NCBI RefSeq assembly: GCF_000426585.1
Contig: NZ_AUFQ01000009.1
Coordinates: forward strand, 62,001 to 126,000
Origin: Segatella baroniae DSM 16972 = JCM 13447
GTDB taxonomy: Bacteria > Bacteroidota > Bacteroidia > Bacteroidales > Bacteroidaceae
Direction: 5' to 3'
DNA: 64,000 nt
A program made the position numbers and the translations under genes. Numbering within the stretch: position 1 is the first letter of the stretch; the number at the start of each line of letters is the position of its first letter. A model generated the notes under the pieces. The model ran no database searches and had not been told where the DNA came from. It worked only from the letters and a program-made list of their open reading frames with translations. Shown here piece by piece: positions 8,492 through 16,228 of the stretch.

Positions 8492-9295
8492 TTATTTGTT
8501 CAGCCTGTCGAGCGCCTCCTCCACGATGTTGGTCAGCTCCACGAACTGGGCCACCGTGAGCTGTTCGGGCCGCTTCGTCATGACCTCCAGGGCGAAGAAG
8601 TCGGCTCCGGGCTTGTCGGCCGCGAACATTTGCTTGACCGACACGCGCAGCATTTTGCGCCTTTGGTTGAACACGGTCTTGACCAATCGCTTGAAAAGCC
8701 GCTCGTTGCACCCCAAATCCGTCACGCCATTGCGGGTCATCCGGATGACGGCGCTCTTCACCTTGGGCGGCGGATTGAACACGTTTTCGTCCACCGTGAA
8801 GAGATATTCCACGTCATACCACGCCTGGATGAGCACCGACAGAATGCCGTAGGCCTTGTTGCCCGGCACGCCGGCTATGCGCTGGGCCACCTCACGCTGA
8901 ATCATACCCGTGCAACAAGGTATCAAATCCTTGTAATCGAGCATTTTGAAGAATATCTGACTGGAGATGTCATACGGGTAATTGCCCGTCAGGACAAAGG
9001 GTTGGCCGTCGAATATCCGATTCAAATCCATGCGGAGAAAGTCTTCTCCGATGATATTCTCACGCAACTTGGGGAACGCTTCGTGCAGATAAGCCACGCT
9101 TTCGGCGTCTATCTCCACAGCTTTCACGGGGCGGCCTTTCGTCACCAGATACTGCGTGAGCACCCCCATGCCGGGTCCGATTTCCAAGACGGGGATGTCG
9201 GGACAGGCATCCACCGTGTCGGCGATGCGACGGGCGATGTCCAAGTCGGTCAGGAAATGCTGACCCAAATGCTTCTTTGGCTTGACTGCTTTCAT
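8492..9295 (-). CDS. rsmA: 16S rRNA (adenine-N6,N6) dimethyltransferase
   Basis: 267-residue KsgA/RsmA enzyme that uses S-adenosylmethionine to dimethylate two adjacent adenines in helix 45 of 16S rRNA during 30S maturation. The start MKAVKPKKHLGQHFLTD is diagnostic. The SAM site is LEIGPGMGVLTQYL (about 35-50), with AVEID and the catalytic NYPYDISSQ (NLPY-type motif, about 104-112). PPPKVKSAVIRM and FNQRRKMLR follow. The ATG at 9295 is chosen because homology begins exactly there. The -7-like CAAAAGTA (reverse TACTTTTG) at 9321-9328 lies just upstream. Confidence 0.95.
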   Translation of the reverse strand: MKAVKPKKHLGQHFLTDLDIARRIADTVDACPDIPVLEIGPGMGVLTQYLVTKGRPVKAVEIDAESVAYLHEAFPKLRENIIGEDFLRMDLNRIFDGQPFVLTGNYPYDISSQIFFKMLDYKDLIPCCTGMIQREVAQRIAGVPGNKAYGILSVLIQAWYDVEYLFTVDENVFNPPPKVKSAVIRMTRNGVTDLGCNERLFKRLVKTVFNQRRKMLRVSVKQMFAADKPGADFFALEVMTKRPEQLTVAQFVELTNIVEEALDRLNK

Positions 9296-10065
9296 TCGAC
9301 AACGGGTTGATAATCCGCTGCAAAAGTACGAATTTCTTTTCGATTCCATGGTGAAGGGAGGCCAAACTTCCGTCATCTCTTTGCGAATCGCTTCATAAAC
9401 CTTGTGAAGCTGCCGCCCAAATCGCTTTTCTTTCCGACCGAACTCTATAAGATTTATCCACATTCTGTATAAAAACTTTACTAAAAAAGCGTTCGGGAAA
9501 ACGGTCGAAACAGCGCGTTTTCCCCCTTCTTTCGCATCATTCCAACGACGCAAGCAGCCCCATGCGGGCGTGAATCTCATGCTTTGGCTGCTCGTCGCTG
9601 CGCCTTCACCTTGCCATTGCCACGTTTTCAGCCCGTCATCGCCGTTCTTTGAGTTGCCAAAAGGGCTGCAATGAGCGCGTAAAAGCTGTGCTTTGACGAG
9701 ACGAAAGGGGGCAAGAAGCGGAACGTCCGCATGTAATCATCTGATTATAAAACAAATAGGGAAACCGTCGTAGAATCGTTTTTTCACGGCCGAAGCGTAA
9801 TTGTTTTGAAACAACGCCTGCATTTTGAGCCTTTTGTAAAGTTATTTCAGAACTTGCAAAAGACGTGGATTCTGCGGACCCCCATGGGCAACGCCAACCC
9901 ATGGAGCGGAGATATCGTGGCGTTTCACGTACAGACAGGCCGACAAAACCATCTCGTCTGCCAACTCTTTCAATCCTTGAAGAGTTTTACGGCCAAATCA
10001 TTCCGTATTGGAATAAATTTAGTAGCTTTGCAATATCAATGGTCTTAAACTCAAAATCTTTCCTT
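9296..10065. other. Gene-free stretch between divergent rsmA and cutC
   Basis: About 770 bp with no frame showing recognisable protein features. It holds an rsmA -7-like box (9321-9328), a short degenerate piece of the 22-bp repeat family (9656-9702) and the cutC -7-like box TAGCTTTG (10023-10030). Nothing else stands out. Confidence 0.6.
9656..9702. repeat. 22-bp-period repeat, locus A (degenerate)
   Basis: About two units resembling CAAAAGGGCTGCAATGAGCG and TAAAAGCTGTGCTTTGACGA. They match the better-preserved arrays at 18908, 29485, 43188, 47721 and 51843. Confidence 0.55.
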
Positions 10066-10815
10066 ATGAACCGCAACGAATTTGAAATCGAGGTCTGCGC
10101 CAACAGTGTCGAGAGCTGCGTCGAGGCTCAACTGGGCGGCGCCGACCGCGTGGAGCTGTGTGCCGGCATACCCGAAGGCGGCACGACGCCCTCCTACGGC
10201 GAAATCAAGATGGCGCGACGGCTGCTCAAAGCCACCCGCCTGCACGTCATCATCCGCAACCGGGGGGGCGACTTCCTGTATTCGCCGCTCGAACTGGAGC
10301 GCATGGCCATGGACATCGACCTGTGCCGGGAGCTTGGCGTGGACGGAGTGGTCTTCGGCTGCCTGACGCCGGACGGACTCATCGACCGCGAAGCCAACGC
10401 CATGCTGATGCAACATGTCGGCCGGATGCACGCCACGTTCCACCGGGCGTTCGACCGTTGCCGCCAACCGCTGGAGGCCTTGGAAGAAATCGCGGCCCTG
10501 GGCTTCGACCGCATCCTCACTTCGGGACAGCAACCCACGGCCGACCAAGGTGTCGCGTTGCTGCGCCAACTGAACGAAAGGGCCGGCCAACGCCTGAAAA
10601 TCATGGCCGGTTGCGGCGTCAACGAGCGGAACATCGCCATCATCCGCCGCGAGACGGGCGTCAGCAACTTCCATTTCTCGGCCCGCGAACCGCAACCCAG
10701 CCTCATGAAATACTTCAATCCATCCGTTTACATGGGCACGAAGGGGGCCGAAGAGGCCAACGTCATGCTCACCACCCGCCAACGCGTAAAAAACACTATT
10801 AACCAATTGTTATGA
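10066..10815 (+). CDS. cutC: Copper homeostasis protein CutC
   Basis: 249-residue TIM-barrel protein of the CutC family, linked to copper tolerance. Family motifs run in order: FEIEVCANSVESC (near 4-16), GGADRVELCAGIPEGGTTPS, VIIRNRGGDFLYS, DGVVFGCLTPDG, ATFHRAFDRC, LTSGQQPTA and MAGCGVNERN. The ATG at 10066 is used although an in-frame ATG exists at 10039. The reason is that a TAGCTTTG box at 10023-10030 would put transcription start near the upstream ATG. The last four bases overlap the next start (ATGA), suggesting translational coupling with the transglutaminase gene. No copper-responsive operator is recognised. Confidence 0.93.
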   Translation: MNRNEFEIEVCANSVESCVEAQLGGADRVELCAGIPEGGTTPSYGEIKMARRLLKATRLHVIIRNRGGDFLYSPLELERMAMDIDLCRELGVDGVVFGCLTPDGLIDREANAMLMQHVGRMHATFHRAFDRCRQPLEALEEIAALGFDRILTSGQQPTADQGVALLRQLNERAGQRLKIMAGCGVNERNIAIIRRETGVSNFHFSAREPQPSLMKYFNPSVYMGTKGAEEANVMLTTRQRVKNTINQLL

Positions 10816-13406
10816 AAAAAACATTTCTTTCTCTGCTGCTTTTCGCTGTGACAATCGCGTCACAGGCGCAGCATTTCATCACCGACGCGGCCTACCGACA
10901 GAAAACCGAGACCGCTTTCCAACAAAAGATGAAGCTCATCGGCTCGCAGTTCTACAACGTCAACGGGCTCAAGGCCACCCCCGAGGAGCAGGAGGCACTG
11001 CGCTTTCTCTATGCCTACATGCCCGTGGCCGACGCCACCGACTATCCTACGGCCTATCACCTCAACAATGTGCGCACCGCCTTGCAGACCCGACGCGAGA
11101 TGGCATGGGGAACGACCGTGCCCGAACTGCTCTTCCGCCACTTCGTCGTGCCCATGCGGGTCAACAACGAACCGCTCGACGACTCGCGTGCCTTGTTTTT
11201 CAAGGAACTGAAGCAGCGCGTGAAGGGACTGTCGATGAAAGACGCCATTCTTGAAGTGAACCACTGGTGCCACGAACGCGTCACCTACGAGCCGTCAGAC
11301 GCCCGCACGTCGTCGCCGCTGCAAAGCATTCGCACGGGCCGGGGCCGCTGCGGCGAAGAGAGCACGTTCACCGTGGCCGCCCTCCGCTCCATCGGCATTC
11401 CCGCCCGACAGGTCTATACGCCACGATGGGCCCACACCGACGACAACCACGCATGGGTGGAAGCGTGGGCCGACGGCAAGTGGTACTTCCTGGGAGCCTG
11501 CGAACCCGAGCCTGTGCTGAACCTTGGCTGGTTCAACGCGCCTGCTTCGAGGGCCATGCTGATGCACACCCGCGCCTTCGGCGACTATCGCGGGCCGGAG
11601 GAGGTCATGCTCCGGACGGGCAACTTCACCGAAATCAACCTGATCGACAACTACGGCAGTTCGGCACGGACCGACTTCAAGGTGGTGGACCGCAACGGCA
11701 AGCCCGTGAACGACGCGCGCGTGGACTTCAAAATCTACAATTACGCCGAGTTCTACACGGCCGCTTCCAAATACACCGACGCCAAGGGAGAGACCTTTCT
11801 CACGGCGGGCGAGGGCGACATGCTCGTCTGGGCGTCGAAGAACGGCCGCTTCGGCTATGCCAAGGCTTCGTTCGGCAAGGACAAACGCATCATCATCAAA
11901 CTCGATTACGACCAGTCCACACGCCTGACAGGCCAGGAAATCGACATCGTCCCGCCGTCTGAAAAGGCCAACCTGCCCACGGTCACGCCGGCACAACGCC
12001 AGGAAAACGACCGCCGCTTCGCCTTCGAAGACTCCATCCGCAACGCCTACATCGCCACCTTCCCCAGCGAGGAGAGCATGAAAGGTTATGCCCATCCCGA
12101 CGCTACACCTTATATTATAAAGGCACGGGGCAACTGGCGGGTCATCAAAGACTTCGTAGAGCAGAACACCAATCGGCAGGAAAGGGCGTTGAAACTTCTC
12201 TCCACGCTGAGCAACAAGGACCTGCGCGACATGCAACGCGACATTCTCGACGACAACATGAATGCCAAGAGCAACCAACTCGGCCCGCGCGTGGAGAACG
12301 AACTCATCATCACACCCTTCAAGCAAGCGCTCTACGACGCCTTCAGCGCGGCCGAACGGCAGCGTTTCCAACAAGACCCGGCGTTGCTGGTGGACTGGAT
12401 TCGCACGCATGTCAAGCTGAATCCCGACACGCGCGCCATGCGCATTCCGCAGACACCGATGGGCGTCTGGAAATCACGGCTGACCGACGCGCGCTCGCGC
12501 GACATCTTCTTTGTCGACATGGCCCGCAGTCTCGACATCGAAGCGCAGAAGGATGTGGTCACCCAAAAGGTGCAGTACCGCCACAACGGACAATGGATGG
12601 ACGTCAACTTCAACCAGACCACACCGTCGGTAGCCCGCACCGGCACGCTCGTGCTCGACTATCAGCCCACGCCGCTGCTGGACAACCCCAAGTATTACAG
12701 TTATTTCACCATCAGCAAGATTGTCGACGGCCGCACGCAACTGCTCAACTTCGACGAAGGACAGGTCGACATGGGCGGCGGCACCTCATGGGCCGGCGTC
12801 TTCAAGGACGGCACCCAGTTGGACGAAGGCACCTACCTGCTCGTCACGGGACAGCGGCTGGCCGACGGCAGCGCGCTGACACGCAACTCCATCTTCCATA
12901 TTGAAGCGGGAAAGACCACCCACGTCGACCTGAAGATACGCGAAACGACCGACGGGGTCAAGGTAATCGGCAACTTCGACAGCGAGTCCAAGCTGATGAA
13001 AGACGGCAAGGAAGTGAGCATTCTCTCGCAGACGGGCCGCGGCTACTTCGTCGTCGGCGTGCTCGGTGTGGGCCAGGAACCCACCAACCACGCCCTGCAC
13101 GACATCGCCAAGCTGCGCGACAAGCTCGACCAATGGGGCCGGCCTTTCGTGCTTCTCTTTGAGAATGAGGCGGCGGCGCGGAAGTTCAACAAGGCCGAAT
13201 TTGGCCAGTTGCCCAAGAACACCATCTTCGGTATCGACCAAGACGGCAAGATCAAGCACCAGATCGCTACGCAGATGAAACTGAAAAACGAAACGCAACT
13301 GCCGATGTTCGTCATCGCCGACACGTTCAACCGCGTGGTCTTTGTGAGCCAAGGCTACACCATCGGCCTCGGCGAGCAAATCCTGAAGGTGGCGCAGAAG
13401 CTCTAA
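10812..13406 (+). CDS. Secreted transglutaminase-like protein
   Basis: 864 residues with a signal peptide (cleavage near QAQ, about 20). The transglutaminase/protease-like core at about 130-240 has the nucleophile Cys180 in GRGRCGEESTF, His213 in DDNHAWVEAW, and WYFLGACEPEP where the third residue would be. The usual Asp is absent there; Cys230/Glu231 occupy the spot. Residues 280-380 look like an Ig/carboxypeptidase-regulatory-like domain. 420-560 is helical, 600-730 beta-rich, and the C-terminal 100 residues resemble a thioredoxin-like fold without CxxC. Probably an exported peptide-bond or cross-link-acting protein; substrate unknown. It overlaps cutC by four bases and ends at a strong terminator. 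Confidence 0.82.
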   Translation: MKKTFLSLLLFAVTIASQAQHFITDAAYRQKTETAFQQKMKLIGSQFYNVNGLKATPEEQEALRFLYAYMPVADATDYPTAYHLNNVRTALQTRREMAWGTTVPELLFRHFVVPMRVNNEPLDDSRALFFKELKQRVKGLSMKDAILEVNHWCHERVTYEPSDARTSSPLQSIRTGRGRCGEESTFTVAALRSIGIPARQVYTPRWAHTDDNHAWVEAWADGKWYFLGACEPEPVLNLGWFNAPASRAMLMHTRAFGDYRGPEEVMLRTGNFTEINLIDNYGSSARTDFKVVDRNGKPVNDARVDFKIYNYAEFYTAASKYTDAKGETFLTAGEGDMLVWASKNGRFGYAKASFGKDKRIIIKLDYDQSTRLTGQEIDIVPPSEKANLPTVTPAQRQENDRRFAFEDSIRNAYIATFPSEESMKGYAHPDATPYIIKARGNWRVIKDFVEQNTNRQERALKLLSTLSNKDLRDMQRDILDDNMNAKSNQLGPRVENELIITPFKQALYDAFSAAERQRFQQDPALLVDWIRTHVKLNPDTRAMRIPQTPMGVWKSRLTDARSRDIFFVDMARSLDIEAQKDVVTQKVQYRHNGQWMDVNFNQTTPSVARTGTLVLDYQPTPLLDNPKYYSYFTISKIVDGRTQLLNFDEGQVDMGGGTSWAGVFKDGTQLDEGTYLLVTGQRLADGSALTRNSIFHIEAGKTTHVDLKIRETTDGVKVIGNFDSESKLMKDGKEVSILSQTGRGYFVVGVLGVGQEPTNHALHDIAKLRDKLDQWGRPFVLLFENEAAARKFNKAEFGQLPKNTIFGIDQDGKIKHQIATQMKLKNETQLPMFVIADTFNRVVFVSQGYTIGLGEQILKVAQKL

Positions 13407-13427
13407 CCTCGCGCCAATCCCAACAAA

Positions 13428-13473
13428 AAAAGCTTTTGAAAAGAGGCTCGATGTCCTCTTTTCAAAAGCTTTT
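13428..13473. terminator. Bidirectional terminator with 19-bp stem
   Basis: Perfect 19-bp arms (13428-13446 and 13455-13473) around an 8-nt loop, with A-run and T-run flanks. It separates the convergent transglutaminase-like gene and hsp20. Confidence 0.9.
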
Positions 13474-13523
13474 CTCATTCATACAAGGGCCTGCGGCACC
13501 GCCACAGGCCCATGCTTACAATT

Positions 13524-13961
13524 CTATCCGACGGTAATGCTGCGCTGAATCTTCTTCTCCTCCTTCGCCAACTTCGGCATGTTGATGGTCAGCACGCCAT
13601 TGTCGACCTTGGCCGAGATGTGCTCCTTGTCCACATCCTCGGGCAGCGTGTAGATTTGTTGATAGTTGGAGTAGGAGAACTCGCGGCGCAGATAGTGCTC
13701 TTTCTTCTCGCCCTTGCTTTCCTCTTTGTGCTCCATCTTGTTCTCAATGGCCAACTCCAAGTCGCCGTCATCGTTGATCGCAACCCTGCAAAACTCCTTT
13801 TTGATACCCGGAACGGCTATCTCCATCGTGTAGTGCTGGGCGTCTTCCTTCACATTGACGGCCGGAGCCGTAGCATTCATCCTATTCAATGCCCTGTTGT
13901 CAATGAACTCATTGAAAGCATTGTCAAACCAATCATTCGATCTCAATACTGGAAACAACAT
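13524..13961 (-). CDS. Hsp20/alpha-crystallin small heat-shock protein
   Basis: 145 residues; ATP-independent holdase that keeps unfolding proteins soluble. The N-terminus MLFPVLRSNDWFDNAFNEF is typical of Bacteroidetes Hsp20. The alpha-crystallin domain covers about 33-135, beginning APAVNVKEDAQHYTMEIAVP. It includes YLRREFSYSNYQQIYTLPED and the conserved VDNGVLTINMPK near the end. The short ITVG tail lacks a clear I-x-I motif. It is divergent from the P-type ATPase gene; a large palindrome at 14089-14147 lies upstream of both and may control it. A GGGCCTG/CAGGCCC hairpin at 13488-13513 follows the stop. Confidence 0.93.
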   Translation of the reverse strand: MLFPVLRSNDWFDNAFNEFIDNRALNRMNATAPAVNVKEDAQHYTMEIAVPGIKKEFCRVAINDDGDLELAIENKMEHKEESKGEKKEHYLRREFSYSNYQQIYTLPEDVDKEHISAKVDNGVLTINMPKLAKEEKKIQRSITVG

Positions 13962-14088
13962 AATAAATACCTCCGATTATATTTTAAATTAAACTCTCCA
14001 ACGAGCTGATTTTCAAGCTTCTTGCGGCTCTCATCAGCTTCACTGGACATCATGCAACAAGCATGCCGCGCCACCCGACGCGCCATGC

Positions 14089-14147
14089 CGTGCCAAGGCT
14101 GTCAGTATAGTTTAAAATAATTCACTTATGCTGACAGAAGTGGCACG
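14089..14147. promoter_or_regulatory. 59-bp two-part palindrome between hsp20 and the P-type ATPase gene
   Basis: CGTGCCA-N3-CTGTCAG (14089-14105), 25 AT-rich bases, then CTGACAG-N3-TGGCACG (14131-14147). Both half-sites are exact inverse copies. TGGCACG resembles the -24 part of a sigma-54 promoter, but neither side has a TTGCW -12 part at the right spacing. It is better read as a regulator site for hsp20, for the ATPase gene, or for both. Confidence 0.65.
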
Positions 14148-14192
14148 TTTTTTTAAACGTCGTTCAGCATTGGCGCCACCTGAATGCAAGTT

Positions 14193-14227
14193 TGCAACCG
14201 GGTTGCACGAAAGACAATGTATCTTTG
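14193..14227 (+). promoter_or_regulatory. Inverted repeat plus -7 box before the metal ATPase gene
   Basis: TGCAAC-CGG-GTTGCA (14193-14207) ends 12 bp before TATCTTTG (14220-14227), a Bacteroidetes -7 box. No well-spaced -33 TTTG is present. An inverted repeat at this place would suit a metal-sensing activator or repressor; inference only. Confidence 0.45.
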
Positions 14228-14287
14228 CGACGGCGCAAGGGGAAGACAAACCTTCGCCGCCCGTTCGCAAACCCACATTCAGACAAT

Positions 14288-16171
14288 ATGAATAAGAAAC
14301 TTTTGAGAATCATTCTGACGGCCGTGCTGCTGGGCGCAGCTTATCTGGCCGAGCGTAATTTGCATCTACAGATGTGGCAACTGCTGCTCGTCTATCTCGT
14401 GCCCTACGTGCTGATCGGCTACGACGTGCTGGCCGAAGCCTGGGAAGGAATCACCGAGGGCGACCCGTTCGACGAGGATTTCCTCATGAGTATCGCCACC
14501 GTCGGCGCGTTGCTCATCGGCTTTCTGCCCGGTGCCGAGCACCAAATGCCCGAAGCTGTCTTCGTCATGCTCTTCTTCCAGCTGGGCGAACTCTTCGAAG
14601 ACTATGCCGAAGACCGCAGCCGCGAATCCATCGCGAAGATGATGGACCTGCGTCCCGACACGGCCAACGTGGAGCGTGAAGGCCACGTGGTGACGGTGAG
14701 TCCCGACGAAGTGCGGGTGGGTGAGGTCATCATCGTCAAGCCCGGAGAGAAGATTCCGCTGGACGGAACGGTCATGGAGGGCAGCTCGGCCCTCAACACC
14801 GTGGCCCTGACGGGCGAGAGCATGCCGCGCGACGTGGGCCGGGGGGATGAAGTCATCTCGGGATGTGTCAACATTTCGGGCCTCATCAAGGTGAAGACGG
14901 AGAAGACTTTCGGCGAGTCGACAGCCATGAAAATCATCAACCTGGTGGAAAACGCAGGCGAAAACAAGTCGCGCAGCGAGACGTTCATCCGTCGGTTCGC
15001 CCATGTCTACACGCCCGCCGTGGTGCTGCTGGCCGTCGTCCTGGCCCTCGTGCCGCCGCTCTTCGCCGACCATTACGCCACCGCCTTCCCCATCTGGCTA
15101 TATCGTGCGCTCACGTTCCTCGTGGTGTCGTGCCCCTGCGCGCTGGTCATCTCCATCCCGCTGACCTTCTTTGCGGGCATTGGCGGAGCCTCGCGCCATG
15201 GCATTCTCATCAAGGGAGGCAACTTCATGGACGCGCTGGCCAAGACCCGCACCGTCGTTTTCGACAAGACGGGAACGCTGACGCGGGGCGAGTTTGCCGT
15301 AGACGCGGTGCATCCCGACCACCTCGACCCCACGGAGCTGCTCCATCTGGCCGCCCACGTGGAACGCTACTCCACCCACCCCATCGCCGCCAGCCTGCGA
15401 ACGGCCTATCCCCAGGAGCACGACGGCTGCTCGGTGGACGACGTCGAGGAGATTGCCGGCCAGGGAATCCGGGCACAGGTGAACGGGAAGACCGTCTGCG
15501 TGGGCAACGAGAAGCTGATGGAGACCATCGGCGCAAAGCTGCACGCGTGTCCTAAATGTCAACAAAACATCGGTACGGTGGTGCATGTGGCCGTCGACGG
15601 CGAATACGCGGGCCACGTCGTCATCGCCGACAGGGTGAAACCCGACGCCAAGGAAGCCGTCAGTCGGCTGAAAGCCTTGGGCGTGGCGCGCACCGTCATG
15701 CTGACGGGTGACCGCCGGGAGGTGGCCGAACACGTGGCCGCGCAGCTCCATCTGGACGAATACCACGCCCAACTGCTGCCTGCCGACAAGGTGAAGGCCG
15801 TGGAAAAGCTGCTCGACGAGACCACCGCAGAAGGCCGGTTGGCCTTCGTTGGCGACGGTATCAACGACGCGCCGGTGCTCGCTCGCGCCGACATCGGCAT
15901 TGCCATGGGCAGCCTGGGCTCCGACGCGGCCATCGAAGCGGCCGACGTGGTGCTGATGGACGACAAGCCGTCGAAGGTGGCCAAGGCCATCCGCATCGCC
16001 CGGCGCACCATCGCCATCGCCCGACAGAACGCCTGGTTCGCCATCGGCGTCAAGGTAGCCGTGCTCGTTCTGGCCACGGGCGGCCTCGCCTCGATGGGCC
16101 TCGCCGTCTTCGCCGACGTAGGCGTGATGGTGCTGGCGGTATTAAACGCAATGCGTGCGCTCAGGCAGTGA
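14288..16171 (+). CDS. Heavy-metal-translocating P-type ATPase (Zn/Cd/Pb type)
   Basis: 627-residue P1B ATPase exporting soft divalent metal across the inner membrane. Two N-terminal membrane helices (about 5-45) are followed by helices around 62-105. The A-domain has TGES (175-178). The transport helix bears Cys282-Pro-Cys284 (SCPCALVIS). The phosphorylation loop is D326-KTGT, with the HP dipeptide in RYSTHPIAAS, then GDGINDAP and a final helix pair with a Lys (GVKVAVLVLA). The CPC with C-terminal Lys/Asp pattern fits Zn/Cd/Pb exporters. It has no N-terminal HMA metal-binding domain. Start 14288 puts the first helix just after MNKK. No metalloregulator gene lies next to it. Confidence 0.9.
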   Translation: MNKKLLRIILTAVLLGAAYLAERNLHLQMWQLLLVYLVPYVLIGYDVLAEAWEGITEGDPFDEDFLMSIATVGALLIGFLPGAEHQMPEAVFVMLFFQLGELFEDYAEDRSRESIAKMMDLRPDTANVEREGHVVTVSPDEVRVGEVIIVKPGEKIPLDGTVMEGSSALNTVALTGESMPRDVGRGDEVISGCVNISGLIKVKTEKTFGESTAMKIINLVENAGENKSRSETFIRRFAHVYTPAVVLLAVVLALVPPLFADHYATAFPIWLYRALTFLVVSCPCALVISIPLTFFAGIGGASRHGILIKGGNFMDALAKTRTVVFDKTGTLTRGEFAVDAVHPDHLDPTELLHLAAHVERYSTHPIAASLRTAYPQEHDGCSVDDVEEIAGQGIRAQVNGKTVCVGNEKLMETIGAKLHACPKCQQNIGTVVHVAVDGEYAGHVVIADRVKPDAKEAVSRLKALGVARTVMLTGDRREVAEHVAAQLHLDEYHAQLLPADKVKAVEKLLDETTAEGRLAFVGDGINDAPVLARADIGIAMGSLGSDAAIEAADVVLMDDKPSKVAKAIRIARRTIAIARQNAWFAIGVKVAVLVLATGGLASMGLAVFADVGVMVLAVLNAMRALRQ

Positions 16172-16180
16172 GCGCACGCA
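16152..16180 (+). terminator. Hairpin overlapping the ATPase stop codon
   Basis: TGCGTGCGCTC (16152-16162) pairs exactly with GAGCGCACGCA (16170-16180) around a 7-nt loop that contains the start of the stop codon. No T-run follows, so termination strength is unclear. Confidence 0.6.
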
Positions 16181-16228
16181 TCAAGGAAATCCAATTGCAT
16201 TTCCTTTCAAAACAACAGCTGCCGGCGG

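Noticed and set aside
9636..9902. 88-codon minus-strand frame upstream of cutC
   Set aside because: Crosses a degenerate 22-bp repeat and an AT-rich tract; no ribosome site, no family features.
14089..14160. Sigma-54 promoter
   Set aside because: TGGCACG fits a -24 box, but no TTGCW -12 box lies at the required distance on either strand.
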